Under the pieces are notes generated by a model. The model had not been told where the DNA came from. It worked only from the letters and a program-made list of their open reading frames with translations, and made no database searches. A stretch of DNA of 64,000 nucleotides from Cycas panzhihuaensis. Taxonomy: Eukaryota; Cycadophyta. Both the position numbers and the translations under genes were made by a program. Where the stretch lies: the NCBI GenBank assembly GCA_023213395.1, contig CM041465.1, positions 204,359,741 to 204,423,740 of the forward strand, in the 5' to 3' direction. Shown in pieces: positions 32,837 through 44,837 of this stretch (positions are counted from its first letter, which is position 1; each line of letters starts with the position of its first letter).

Positions 32837-35800
32837 ATGACGTCTAGTTTTGGGAATATGATTATTCCTAAATTTGATGGAAACAATTTTCTTAACTGGA
32901 GTAGGAGGATGAGGCCCATCCTCATAGCAAATGAAATGTGGGATATAGTGAGAAATGGTTACAATGACTTGGGATCAAATCCAATTGATAATCGAAAAGC
33001 TACATACAAAGAAAATATCAAAAAAGATAATGAAGCTTTAGCCCTTATTTTTTGCGCTTTGGAAGATCATGTTTTCCCACGAGTTAGTGAATCCATTAAG
33101 TCCAAAGAGGCTTGGGATACCTTATAGCTTATACTGAAGGAGTCTGCGTCCTCTAAACTACAAAACTTAAGAAGTAAGTTTGAAAATTTACGTATGATGC
33201 CTCATGAATCAATAACTGCATTTATGACCAAGATTCAAGATATAGTTAACCAAATGAGGTCCCTTAGGATACCTTAGAACAAAGAGTAGTTGAACGAATC
33301 ATTCGATGCGTGGGAGTCGTTAGACGCTTTGAGATGGTAGCTACTAGTATTAGTGTATCTAAGGACCTAAGTACCCTCAAAATAGAACAACTTCATCGCT
33401 ATGCTCATGTCTATAGAAGAGCAACAAGTCGCCAATGAAACTTTAGAACATGCCTTTGCTACAAAGGCCAACATTCAACCTAACTCTCAAGATGGCACCT
33501 CAAACAAAACGAATCTCCTCTAAGGCTAAAAGATGAAAACCCTAGAAATGAACCTAGACAAAATCCTCCACGATACCAAGCTCCTCATAATAGACAAGGG
33601 CTACCCCCACAACATGAAAATTTCCAAGACATTCGAACACTCAAAGAAACCCTAACCAACGAAGACAAGTTGAAAATCATTCTTGTTGTCCACATTGTCA
33701 TGGGAACCCACAACCTTCTGAACACCTCAAAACTATCGTGACCAACCAAGAAATAATCATACTCAATTCTATGAGGAAAGGGAGACCTTTCAACCTTGAT
33801 CACTCTCCACCAAGGAATCAAAATCTTAGTTATGGAAAAGAGATCAACTATATTGCACTTATTGTCGTCAAATGGTTACATCAAGATAAGTGTTTTTCAA
33901 AACATGGACCACCCTCTGAGGACATGTGTCAAATACATCGAATCTAAAATCAACAATAGGTTATTTCTATCTAGTTTTTCAAACCGAAGAAGAGGATGAT
34001 AGTTGATACATTGATTAGGTTGTTCCACCCACATGACCCATAAAGAACAATTATTTCAAACTTTGGATACAAATAAGAAAGGGTCTATTATGTTTGGAGA
34101 CAACACTTCTCCAATCGATTGGAAAAGGTAACATTACCTTATCGATAATGGTGAATATAAATATTTAAATGATGTTCTATATGTCCCTCGCTTTAAGGAA
34201 AAACTTACTATCCAGAGACGGATGATCGGACAAGACTATAAAATAATTTTTGACAATGGCGAATGTGTCATCAAAGACAAACGACAAAATGAAGCTATTG
34301 TTGCTAGGGGTCTCATGACTAAAGATCGTTTATGTAAACTTACTATCACCCCTCGGATACATATGCCCCTAGAACCACAACTACGATGGATAGTGACCTA
34401 TGGCATCGACGTTCCGGCCACCTTAATTATACCAGTTTAGCTCTTATGAAAAGATTAGATATGGCTAATGGCTTACCCCTATTGATGTTAACAAAGAGTT
34501 GTGTGAGGATGCCTTCTTGGAAAACATCATAGAGAAAGTTTTCCGCACTTTAGCCATCAGCATCGCCCCTCTTCAACTCGTATACACGGATATTTGTGGC
34601 CTAATGGCCACTCCCTCCTCGCGGTGCCAAATATTTCCTTACATTTATTGATGACTTTACAAGAAAGACTTGGGTGTTCTTTCTCAAATACAAATATGAT
34701 GCTTTTGACCACTTTGTTGACTTCAAAACCTTCGTTGAGCGACAAAGTGGATATCATATCCTCTCCTTAAGATCGAGATAATGGGGAGAATTTACCTCTA
34801 ATATCTTCAAGGATTCTGTATCCAACATGGGATTAGGCGACAACATACCAACCCCTACACCCCACAACAAAATGGTGTAAATTGAAGGAAAAACAGAACT
34901 ATCGTAGAAATGGCACGTTGTATGCTTAAAGATAAAAACTTAGGCCATGAATTTTGAGCTGAAGCAACCCATACCGCAGTCTACTTACTTAATCGATGTT
35001 CCACAAAAGCGCTTAGGGGAAGACACGGAAGAAGCATGGACAAAGTTATAAACCTAGTATCCGTCACCTTAAGGTATTTGGTCATTTAGCCTATGCCCAT
35101 GTCCCCACCAAAGAAGAACCAAATTAGATGATCATAGTTTAAAATGTATCTTTATTGGATATAGTGAATCATCAAAATCTTACAAAGTTTATGATCCCAA
35201 ATCCGAAAAGTTATTACGAGTAGGGATGTCAAATTTCAAGAAGACACCTACTATCAAAATAATCACGAACAACAGAAGGACATTACCATTAAGTTTAATG
35301 CATCAAATACATCCAAATATGTGCCACCTATGTGGAGAAACTCTCCGAAACTACTAGGAAACAACATCACCTCAACCACCATCACAACCACTACCCAAAT
35401 GGGTTCAACGCAACCATGACTTAGGAAATATATTAGATACCAATCGAAGATCTACACGTTCACACAAAGTTAACTTTGCTCTAATGAGTAAGTTACTTGA
35501 AAGTCATGAGCCTCAAACCTTTGGTGAGGCTAATCAACATGAGTGCTGGCAAAAAGCCATGCAAGAGGAATATAAATCTATCGTTAAAAATGATACTTGG
35601 GAACTTGTAGACTTACCACCGAGGAAGAAAGCCATTGGAACCAAATGGGTTTATAAGACTAAGTTCCACTCTGATGGATCAATTGATAAATATAAAGCTC
35701 GTTTAGTTGCCAAAGGATATGCCCAAAGAGAAGGCATAGACTATCTAACATTTGCCCCGATTGCTAGAATGGAATCGATTCGCATGATAATAAGTTTAAG

Positions 35801-36970
35801 CCCAAATGGGTTGCTTTGCTTATCAAATGGACGTAAAAGTGCTTTTTAAATGGTTATATCCAAGAAGATATCTATGTCTCTCAACCCCTCGGTTTTGAAG
35901 TCGGGAAGAAAACAAAGTGTACAAGTTAAAGAAAGCATTATATGGTCTAAAACAAGCACATAGGGCTTGGTATTCCCGTATAGACACATATCTTAAAGAT
36001 CAAGGGTTTGAAAGATCTCAAGCAGATCCAAACTTATACACCAAAATTAAAGGAAATTGATATTGATCGTAGGACTTTACGTAGGCGACTTAATTTATCT
36101 AGGAAATGACTCCAACTTTTAAGTCAATTTAAAGAAGCTATGTGTAAGGAATTTGAAATGACAGACTTAGGTCTTATGCACTACTTCCTAGATCGAAGTG
36201 TGGCAAGATAAACAAGGAATATTTATCTCTCAACGTAAATATATATTAGACCTTCTACAAAGATTTAATATGACAAACTTTAAACCATTGTCAATACCGG
36301 TAGAATTGGAATTAAACTCTAAGACGGATGACTCAACTTGATTGATCCCACTCACTATAGACAATTGATTGGTAGCCTACTTTATTTAACCTCTACTCGA
36401 CGATATAACATATTACGTAAGTGTTGTATCTAGATTTATGCAGGATCCAAAGACATCCCATTGGCAGTCGCTAAAGAATCCTCAGATACCATAAAGGGAC
36501 TTCAGACTTTGGATTATACTACAAACCTACATCCGAGTTTCGCTTAATCGGTTATACAGATTGATTAGGTGGTGATATCGATGATAGAAAATCTACCTCA
36601 AAGTTATGCATTTAGTATGGGATCGTGATGGCTTGGAGTACAAAGAAACAAAATACTGCTTTCCTTATCCACGGTGAGCGAGGAATATAAAGCCGCGATA
36701 TTAGCCTGTGAATCAATCGGTAAGAAGACTCTTACTGATTTTCAAATTAAACAAAGAAGGTCCCACTAAAATTTGGTGTGATAATCGGGCGCTATTCAAA
36801 TGACAAAAATCCGATTCCACGGCGAGAACAAAGCACATTGAAACTCAATACCACTTCATTCGGGAACTTGTAAGCGGAAGAGATAGAGTTGACTTATTGT
36901 AGAAGATCAAGCAATGGATATTTTTACAAAGGCCTTGGGAAAAATCAAGTTTGAAAAGTTCGAGAGATGA
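32837..36970 (+). pseudogene. Copia-C gag-pol (right arm)
   Basis: Gag starts at ATG 32,837 with a UBN2-type domain (MIIPKFDGNNFLNWSRRM, KKDNEALALIF, SKEAWDTL) that stays open to 33,127. Knuckle, protease (CSTHMTHKEQ near 34,018), pre-integrase and integrase follow in shifted frames. RT from 35,484 has [20 protein letters not shown] and [12 protein letters not shown]. The active site reads YVGD at 36,078-36,089, where the left arm differs. RNase H (WCDNRA near 36,775, RTKHIETQYHFIRELVSG near 36,820) completes the copia order. The product would be the virus-like-particle and replication polyprotein, but no full frame survives in either arm. Confidence 0.9.
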
Positions 36971-37005
36971 TTTAGGAGTCATACACATTGGGCTTATGGG
37001 GAGAA

Positions 37006-37336
37006 TGTTGGGAATAATCCCAATGTATGTGCACTAGGCGCTTAGGGCCCCTCAGCCGCCTTTGAGGGCCCCTAGGCACCTTGAGCCGTTCAAAAGCCGC
37101 CGGACCGACCACTCACGTGAGGTACGTATCACCGCTATTTATTTTTTATATTTTTTCAAACTAACCTTAATTGTTGTGCAGCTAGGGTGATGGTGCCCGA
37201 CGCCTCCCCGAATTCTCTATATAAGGGTTGGGAATACCTCCCTGGTGTTAATTAACACCGCCACTCTATTGGAAATTGCCGTTGTACTCAATATGAGAAC
37301 GTTGTGATGTCCTGCTCTACTCCTCCGGCTCCATCA
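37006..37336 (+). repeat. Copia-C 3' LTR (right arm)
   Basis: A 331-bp LTR after the PPT. TGTTGGGAATAATCCC start, hairpin at 37,043-37,074, TATA at about 37,216-37,224, palindrome GGTGTTAATTAACACC at 37,244-37,259, CCATCA end. CACTT follows. Confidence 0.92.
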
Positions 37337-39946
37337 CACTTGAACTTATTCACTCTGATATATGTGGACCTTTTTATGTAACATCATACTCAAGTTCTCA
37401 TTATTTTGTTATATTTAAAGATGATTATTTAAGAAAATATTGGGTTTACATGCTTAAAATATGTAGTCAAATATTTAACATTTTGTTGAATACAAAATAC
37501 TAGTTGAAAATCAATCAAATTTAAAAATCAAAATATTTTGATTTGGTAATGTAAAGGAATATTTAAGTGGAAAATTCACTTCTTTACGTAAATCACATGG
37601 AATTCGGTTCCGTTAGATTGCATACACACCTCAACAAAGCGGTGTTGCTAAATGCAAAAATCGTCCTCTTGTTGAGATGACTTGTTGCATATTACATGCA
37701 AAGAATCTAGATCTAAAATTATGAGCAGAAGCAATTAACTGCTATAACTATTTATTAAATTATTTACCTAGCAAAAGTCTACACAACGTTACTCCAAAAC
37801 AAAAATGGTCTGGAAGAAAACCATCTGTTAATCATTTACAAATCTTTGGCAGTATTGTATGGGGACACATCTGTAAAGAAAAATGTAAAAAATGAGACCC
37901 AAAAAGTCAAAAATACATCTTCGTTGGATACAACGAAGAGAGTAAAACTTATAGACTTTTGGATCTAGTCACACATCAAATTTTTATTTTGCATAATGTA
38001 ATATTTGATGAAGAAGGATCTTCTTCAACATCTACTTATGTAGAACTTCCCATTGAAAGTTTGTTAACCAACACTTATTTGGTTGACCCATCGTAAACAT
38101 CTTGATTTGGAAGTTATAGAATCCTTATTAACTCAAGTCCAAAATTGGACTCTATCTGAACCTACTGAAATAGATCCTTCCCTTCAGGTTAGTTCATCAA
38201 ATCAACCTGTACCTTCAGAAACAGTTATTAACAAGCAACCTATTTGGACAATGAAAACGCTTGCTGATGTTTGATCTAATGTAGGTAATCCTACAGATAC
38301 CAGACGCATATGTGCCCAAAAACTACATGCTAACTTTGCCTTAATGGCAAAAATAATGGACAATAATGATCCCAGAACATTTAAACAAGCTAGCAACAAT
38401 CCTGTATAGCAGGATGCTATACAAACTGAATTTGATACTTTAATTAAAAATTCAACTTAGGATCTCGTTCCTCTCCTACCTGGGAAAAATGTAGTTGACT
38501 GTAAATGGGTTTATAGAATCAAATATAACTCAACAAGCGCAGTTGAAAAATATAAAGCTCGTCTTATTGCAAAAGGATTTTCGTAAATAAATGACATAGA
38601 TTATAATGAAACCTTTACCCCTATTGCAAAGATGAACACAATTAAAATAATTATTGCTCTAGCAGCCAAGTTTGGTTAGGAAATCCACCAAATGGATGTC
38701 AAGGATGCTTTCTTGAGCAGTGATCTCAAAGAAGAGATCTACATGTCTTACCACCTAACTTTATTAAAAATCCTAATTTAGTCGCAAACTTAAGAAATCC
38801 ATTTATGGTTTAAAATAAGCTCCTCGAGCTTGGTATATTAAAGTAGATGACTATTTAATTCACATTGGATATACTAGATGTATTAGTGATCCAAATCTTT
38901 ATTTTAAATGTGAAAATGAAAATCTTACAATTTTAATCCTCTATGTTGATAACATTATCATTCTTTGGATCATCAACTAATAATATTCATCATTTAAAAT
39001 CTACTTTAATGAACAAATTAAAATGACCGATTTAGATCTACTACATTACTTTATTGGTTTACAAATTTATCAACATCATTCAAACATAACTATATCTCAA
39101 CCTAAGTATATTCTAAATTTAATTCGAGTTTAACATGGAAAATGCTAAATCCAGTATCAAATCCATTACAATCGAGAGTCAAACTATCTCGATTATTCAT
39201 CACCTTTATATGACCCTATATTATATAGACAACTAATTGGTAGTCTTATTTATCTAACTCACACCTTACGACATTTCCTATCTTTGTCGCTTTACGTTCA
39301 CACTATATACAATAGCCACATGAATGTTATTAGAAAGCTGCTAAACGTATCTTACGATATCTAAAGCATACTGTTTTTTATGGTTTAACTTATAATTTTG
39401 CAATAAACCTCTAACTTTAACTAGATATATTGATTCAGTTAGGCGGTGATATAAATGATCGAAAATCTACTCGGGTTATGTATTTTTTATAGATTCCCTA
39501 TCTATTACTTGGTCTAGTAAGAAAATTCAGGCACTAGCTTTATCAACAATTGAAGCTGAATATCGTGCACTTGTTGAAGCCAGCAAAGAAGCACTTTGGT
39601 TCAAATCTTTACTAAATGAAATTAGTCTATCTCTAAACTCTTCCATTGAACTTAAAGTTGATAATCAAGGTGCAACTACTATAGCTACAAATCCTGTTTC
39701 ACATTCTAGGACTAAACATATTGAATTACATCATCATTTTATTCGTAATTTAGTTACTGATAATCTTATTTCCTTGTCTTATTGTCCAGCGGATCTGATT
39801 GCTAACATACTTACGAAGTCTTTAAGCGAAGTAAAGTTTCTAAATCTACAAGATTTGTTACAGATAAAAGAAGTCTCCATCACAGGGGGATTACCATGAT
39901 GAAGACCTTATTTTTCTATAGCATAAAAGTTTACATTAAAGGGGGA
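37337..39946 (+). pseudogene. Copia-B integrase, RT and RNase H (right arm)
   Basis: Resumes Copia-B after Copia-C with the integrase start HLELIHSDIYGPF at 37,337. Then come RT (KWVYRIKYNSTSAVEKYKAR near 38,505, [20 protein letters not shown] near 38,690, LHYFIGLQIYQ near 39,040) and RNase H (STIEAEYRALVEASKEALWF near 39,544, RTKHIELHHHFIRNLV near 39,710). The active site is YVDN at 38,942-38,953, as on the left. Stops are frequent. The PPT AAAGGGGGA at 39,938-39,946 ends the internal region. Confidence 0.88.
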
Positions 39947-40400
39947 TGTTAGGAATATTAATGTAATGTAACTTTTATGTTCTTTTTAAAGTTTATATTT
40001 AAGTCACATGTCTAAATTTGTATTTAAGTTATTATAATGTTTAACTTTAGTGTTTATTATTTAATCTTATGTGGAAGGTGGTTGAAATGCAGAACTGCAT
40101 TTCAACGAACCTTTCTTTATATAAATTCTTCTCCTAGATTCAAGGAGGTAATTCTGACAATCTAGGAGGGCTGTCTAAATGCCTTTTACAAGGCTGGTTT
40201 CCTGGTTAGGTGGTTTATGTAAATGGTTTTTTGTTTCTCAAATTTTCTTAATAAAACTACAACTTTAGGAGGTAGTTTTTCTTCCCTAGAAGGGGTTTTC
40301 CACCTGTCAATCTGGTGTATATGTGCAGTGTCATGTTGTTGTTTACATTTGCTTATTATGAGATCCTATGATGACATTGTGCATGTGCATTCTTTCTACA
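39947..40400 (+). repeat. Copia-B 3' LTR (right arm)
   Basis: Starts TGTTAGGAATATTAATG right after the PPT. Holds the palindrome at 40,081-40,106, a TATA box TTATATAAA at 40,118-40,126 and a possible AATAAA at about 40,250. The end at TCTTTCTACA (40,400) is a reasoned guess. Confidence 0.72.
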
Positions 40401-41187
40401 GATTTTATAAGCAACATCAAAACATAATCTTATCTAATAAAGGCCTCTAATCCAAATGGATAATTTCATAAGTTTGGATGATCAAATTCATCAAAACTAA
40501 TTGCATAATCGACTTGAGTGCACTTACACTATAAACTTTGAGCTATAACACCATCTGTTCTTTTATAAAAGTTATTAGAGATATAAGGAATTTAATTTGG
40601 GCCTATCATTACGCCCCTTCTTAAAATTCCAAGTATCTACTACCTTAACTTGTATTAACCACCCTGCAAGCCATTAACATCTAATTGATATTACTTTTTT
40701 TTTTCCCACAAGGTGGGGTTTGGGGGGGTTATGAGGTAATTATAATATAATTTCAATTAAATTAAATTTATTCAATTTGAACATTGTGAGAGGAAGTATA
40801 ATTATTTTTGTGAGGAGTATTATAGTTATCATAAACTCTCAAATTTTCTACTAACCTCTAGAGGTCACTATAGAAACTCCAAACTCTAAATCACCTTATA
40901 AGCTTTATTGAAAGTATATTTGAGTCCTCCCCTCAAAAGAAATAAAGAAAAAGGTAATGGCTCTTAGTTTATAAGTTTGAATAAGTTATAGCAGCATGTT
41001 AATCATTAGCAAGCAAGTCTAATAAAAAACACTCTATTCAATATACAAAGTTGATCTAGAATTAGGAAAGCAAAGTAAGATCCATCATAAGAAATTAGTA
41101 GCATAAGGCTAATTAAGCTTAGAGTCAAAAGGATTGACCATGTCCATTAAGGCTTTCTTAGTATAGATAAATGCATAAAACTTGGAT
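40401..41187. other. Unassigned AT-rich spacer (right arm)
   Basis: Mirror of 8,336-9,121, nearly identical where compared. No coding signal. Contains a T-run/C-run and the G-rich GTGGGGTTTGGGGGGG at about 40,713-40,728. Confidence 0.5.
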
Positions 41188-41239
41188 ATTATATAAAGTA
41201 TGATGCATACATACTTTTAAAACATGAAAATATATACTT
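41188..41239 (+). repeat. 52-bp repeat abutting Copia-A 5' LTR
   Basis: ATTATATAAAGTATGATG...ATACTT, matching 52,656-52,707 in direct orientation at 50 of 52 positions. The second copy begins at the very base after the 3' LTR, so the pair brackets Copia-A like an oversized target duplication. Confidence 0.85.
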
Positions 41240-41567
41240 TAGGTTAATGTTCACCACATGACCCTACATTGGAAATATGTAGCACACAAGCTTTAATGGT
41301 AAGTTAGGTAAGTTTATTTTAATGTTAAGTTGTACATTATTTTATATTATTTTGAATTCTAGAGGTTGAGGAGGTTTTCTTCCTCCCTCATAAGTATATA
41401 TTCTATGGGGTTCTAAACCCTGGTGTTCTTTAACACCACCATCTCAATGGAATATTGATGTATACTCTTATAATGGCTTGAATATAATGAAATATTTGCA
41501 TATGATTTCTATAATGGATTGATTTAAGTTTACCTACTCCACTTTGCTCTCTGTTATAGTTCTAACA
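41240..41567 (+). repeat. Copia-A 5' LTR (right arm)
   Basis: About 328 bp ending TTCTAACA just before the PBS. The first ~7 bases do not match the TGTTGCA start of the 3' LTR, so the very 5' edge is damaged or altered. TATA-like AGTATATATTC lies near 41,394, and the inverted block GGTGTTCTTTAACACC is at 41,422-41,437. Confidence 0.88.
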
Positions 41568-41569
41568 TT

Positions 41570-41581
41570 TGGTATCAGAGC
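41570..41581 (+). promoter_or_regulatory. Copia-A primer-binding site
   Basis: TGGTATCAGAGC, the exact site complementary to the 3' end of plant initiator-Met tRNA, two bases after the LTR. Confidence 0.95.
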
Positions 41582-44500
41582 TATTTTGGTTGATAATTAT
41601 TTATGCAGATCTAGCTTCTCATACATTCAATAAAAGTGCAACATATGACTGCTCGTTAAACTCCTGACAGTCTGATCCACTTAGTAGAAAGAACGATTTA
41701 GAATTTCATCTTCATTGAAAAGAGATCTCCCTCTCTAAAGTTAGCCTTCTATATACCAGTCATCATTGCTTTACCAAGTTTTTATGAGTTTATATATAAA
41801 TATTTTTTATTTAATTATTTCTCCATTATTTGTCAATCAATTTATAATATTTATATTCAATTTCCTCTGTTGTGGAGGCATGAGCCCTTTAAATAGTTAG
41901 TGTATCACTCTAGTGTTTTGTCTTTATTTTTTTATTATTTGTGATACACAAGTTGTGATATATCTTTCAGTGTAGTAGTATACCCCTTCTTGAAGTGTTT
42001 GTTGACTCAAGGTTGGGCGTTAACTTGGCCGTTCGTGCGCCCTCTATGTGATATTCATGTCTTTTAACCACTTCCTCTATGCGCATTTCTGGAATCACTC
42101 TCGTCTCCCTCCAATTTTCCACATTGTCTTTTTGAAATCTAAACATAACTTGAAGCCAATCAAGCTAATCTATATCTCTGCCTGATTTTGGAGGTTGCAT
42201 GGGGTGTGGTGTTAAAAGGAAACCATAGGTCGAATATTGTCTAACGATATCATAATCATTAATTGTCATAGATTAACCTCATTGATATACTCGGCAATCT
42301 CTTTTTAGTCAACCTAAAATAGTTGATTACCTGAGTGGGCATCCCATTTGGATATTATTTGGTCCACAGAGGCTAAATTTTGGTTGTGACATCGCAAGAG
42401 TGGGGCACAATTTAGATTGTGTAAAGATAAGGGACTGTCCATCACTCCCATCAAAAATTTTAAACTAGTGCTACGACTTCCAACAAACTCAGGAAACCTA
42501 TCTATTAATAGATGATTCCACGATCCAAAATTGAGTGTTGAGTGTCTCTTAGGCATGGGCTTATAGAGCAAAGCCAAAAGTAAAAGCTGGGGTGATCAAA
42601 CACGACCTGGTTGTGGAAGAAAAATTGATTCTTAAAGTAGGCTTTGAAAGCTCTAGAGGCATCTCTTCAATAGTATGTAGATTATATGGTCCTGGACCAC
42701 CTTAGAGAAGATTATGCATGTATCATTACGGGTTGATGCAATCTAAATTCCTAGAATATAAACTTGTTGTTCAACATTTTCCTTGGCTCCAAGGTCTCAA
42801 TACTAATAGACCGTGGGCACAACTAAGGATTCTTGCTTTCTTTCACGTTCTTTATTTAATATTTTTTTGGTAAAAAATATATATCTTATTTGGGTTGAAG
42901 TTGGCTGAAAACCCAAGGATATCGACTTGATGACCCTTGAAATCCTTAAAAACTTCTTAGTAGTAATTATGATGACTTCTACTTAACATTTGTTTCAATT
43001 GTTGGTGGCACATCATTTCTAACATCTAGTTTCTACTCTATTTCTATCCTTGGCATCAAACGATACTTGTGCTCTAGATACATTTTCTAATGAATTTGAA
43101 TTTTATAACATTGTGATACAGTAACAATAGAGGACTAGTCACCTCACGCTTTCTTTAGATCAAAGGCTTTATTTCGATTTTAATAAGAAGATCAAGTGGT
43201 TAATTGGTACAAATTGCTGGCCATATTCCTTAGTTATTTTATTCATCTCAGAGGCCACATTCCTTATTACTTGGTTGATTTTGATTGTTCAGAGAATCTG
43301 TAAGTATTATTTCTGTTTTAGGGGGTTTTTTATTGTATAACTCGTAATTTTTTTGAGTAATTTGGGCCTTCGATTCTTTGTTGTTGGTTGTATCATTATT
43401 ATATGGCTTTCTATAATTTCTTATATAACACCTACTCTCGACTCTGTCAATGAAGAAACAAAGGAAGAGATGGCATGCTTATGAGATGCAACTAAATAAT
43501 ATTCACTTGAATAATCTTAAGAGTTTGAAAGTAATTTGTTTTTTAGGATTTGAATTAATTTTAAGTGATTATAACTCTATTTTTAAATGTTTTTTAGACC
43601 AATAAGTTTGTCTTAATTTTGATCGATTGGTGCTCCTTCATCGATTGATGAAACTATAATATATGTATGCTCATTCTATCTAGCTCTAAGTCTACTTTCC
43701 AATGCCATAAAGGTTCGAAATTTCATCCACCGGTCGCTGAGATATCATCTCTGGAGTGAAAGGGTCTCTTTCAAAAATCATAAACTTACGTACGTTGATT
43801 AAAATTTGATTATTTTTTAATTTAATTTAATTTTTTTCTAAAGTTTATGTTTAATAAAGTTATATTTTATAATTTTTACCCTTCAGCTCTAGCCCCTGGT
43901 CATGTTTTGGCCCATATGACCATGCTCTTAGCAAATTTCAAAAGTTTATAAACTGTTTTATATAGTTTATGATTAATCAAAATTTATTTTCTATATTTGA
44001 TAAATTTTTAGTCCTAGCCCCTTGGGTTCTTAGCTATTGATCTTATCAGTCCCATGTGACCTTGGCCTTATTCAATAAGGGGCTAATGGTCCTAATCATT
44101 GTTTTTCATTTTGATTTTTCTCTAAAGAGGACAATTTGCCTTTTTGTTATAACTTCACACTAGAGTATCGAGTTTTCATAAAATTAGACTCGTTGGATTC
44201 ATATTTTAGAGCTCTTTAACTTTGGTGCCATACTTTACTTATTTTAAGTATATTTTCATAGTATTTGAATAGGTTAAAGTTGACCTTTATTTATTGAGTT
44301 TATTTCACTTACCTTATCACGAGTCTCTTTGGTATTTCTTTAATAAGCGGGTATTATAGCTCTATTTTTCAAATAGTAAGAACCATCAAAAAGGATTTTT
44401 AGAGATCTACATATTAGAACTAGTTTCATATTATTTTGACACTATTTTATATGTGTTTAAAACTCTCTAAGTCAAGGCCCTATTTCAACCCTAATTAGAC

Positions 44501-44666
44501 ACGTTTATGATATTTTTTGAGCTAATTTTTCATCTTAATTTAATATATTTGAGTATTTTTTGATGATATTTATTATTTTTTATAAGATTACAAGTTGATT
44601 TATAACTTTTTAGCATTAGTTTTAGCTTCCTGAGGATCAAGAGGTCTACATGGATCAATACATCAA
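41582..44666 (+). other. Copia-A leader, first part (right arm)
   Basis: About 3.1 kb of non-coding AT-rich sequence up to the LINE target site. Mirrors 4,860-7,944 closely. I see no conserved frame and no domain. Confidence 0.6.
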
Positions 44667-44684
44667 ATCGGTACTTCTTACCTT
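44667..44684 (+). repeat. LINE target-site duplication, 3' side
   Basis: ATCGGTACTTCTTACCTT, identical to 50,990-51,007. The last T residues merge with the poly(T) (reverse of the LINE poly(A)), so the true length is 15-18 bp. Confidence 0.93.
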
Positions 44685-44837
44685 TTTTTTTTTTATTAGA
44701 TAAAATGAATTTTAGTGGGTTTGAAAGAGGATCCCACAACCTATTACATCAAGAAGTGAAGTGCATCCAGATAATATATGACCATGACAGCCCCACGATC
44801 TAAGCCAGAGAGCTAGGTGCCAGGATAAGCCCCACGG

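Larger units (their letters stand above)
29050..37336 (+). mobile_element. Copia-C, full-length Ty1/copia element (right arm)
   Basis: An 8,287-bp element, LTR to LTR, with 5-bp duplications CACTT at 29,045-29,049 and 37,337-37,341. Organisation is LTR, PBS, ~3.46-kb leader, gag-pol (32,837 to about 36,965), PPT (GGGGAGAA) and LTR. It inserted in Copia-B between pre-integrase and integrase. It is 13 bp shorter than the left copy. Confidence 0.93.

Noticed and set aside
40401-41187. A solo LTR or MITE between Copia-B and Copia-A
   Set aside because: No terminal inverted repeats, target duplication or second copy can be seen in the window, so I left it unassigned.
41188-41239. The 52-bp flank as part of a longer Copia-A LTR
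   Set aside because: If it belonged to the LTR it would also occur before 52,325 or after 41,567. Neither place has it.
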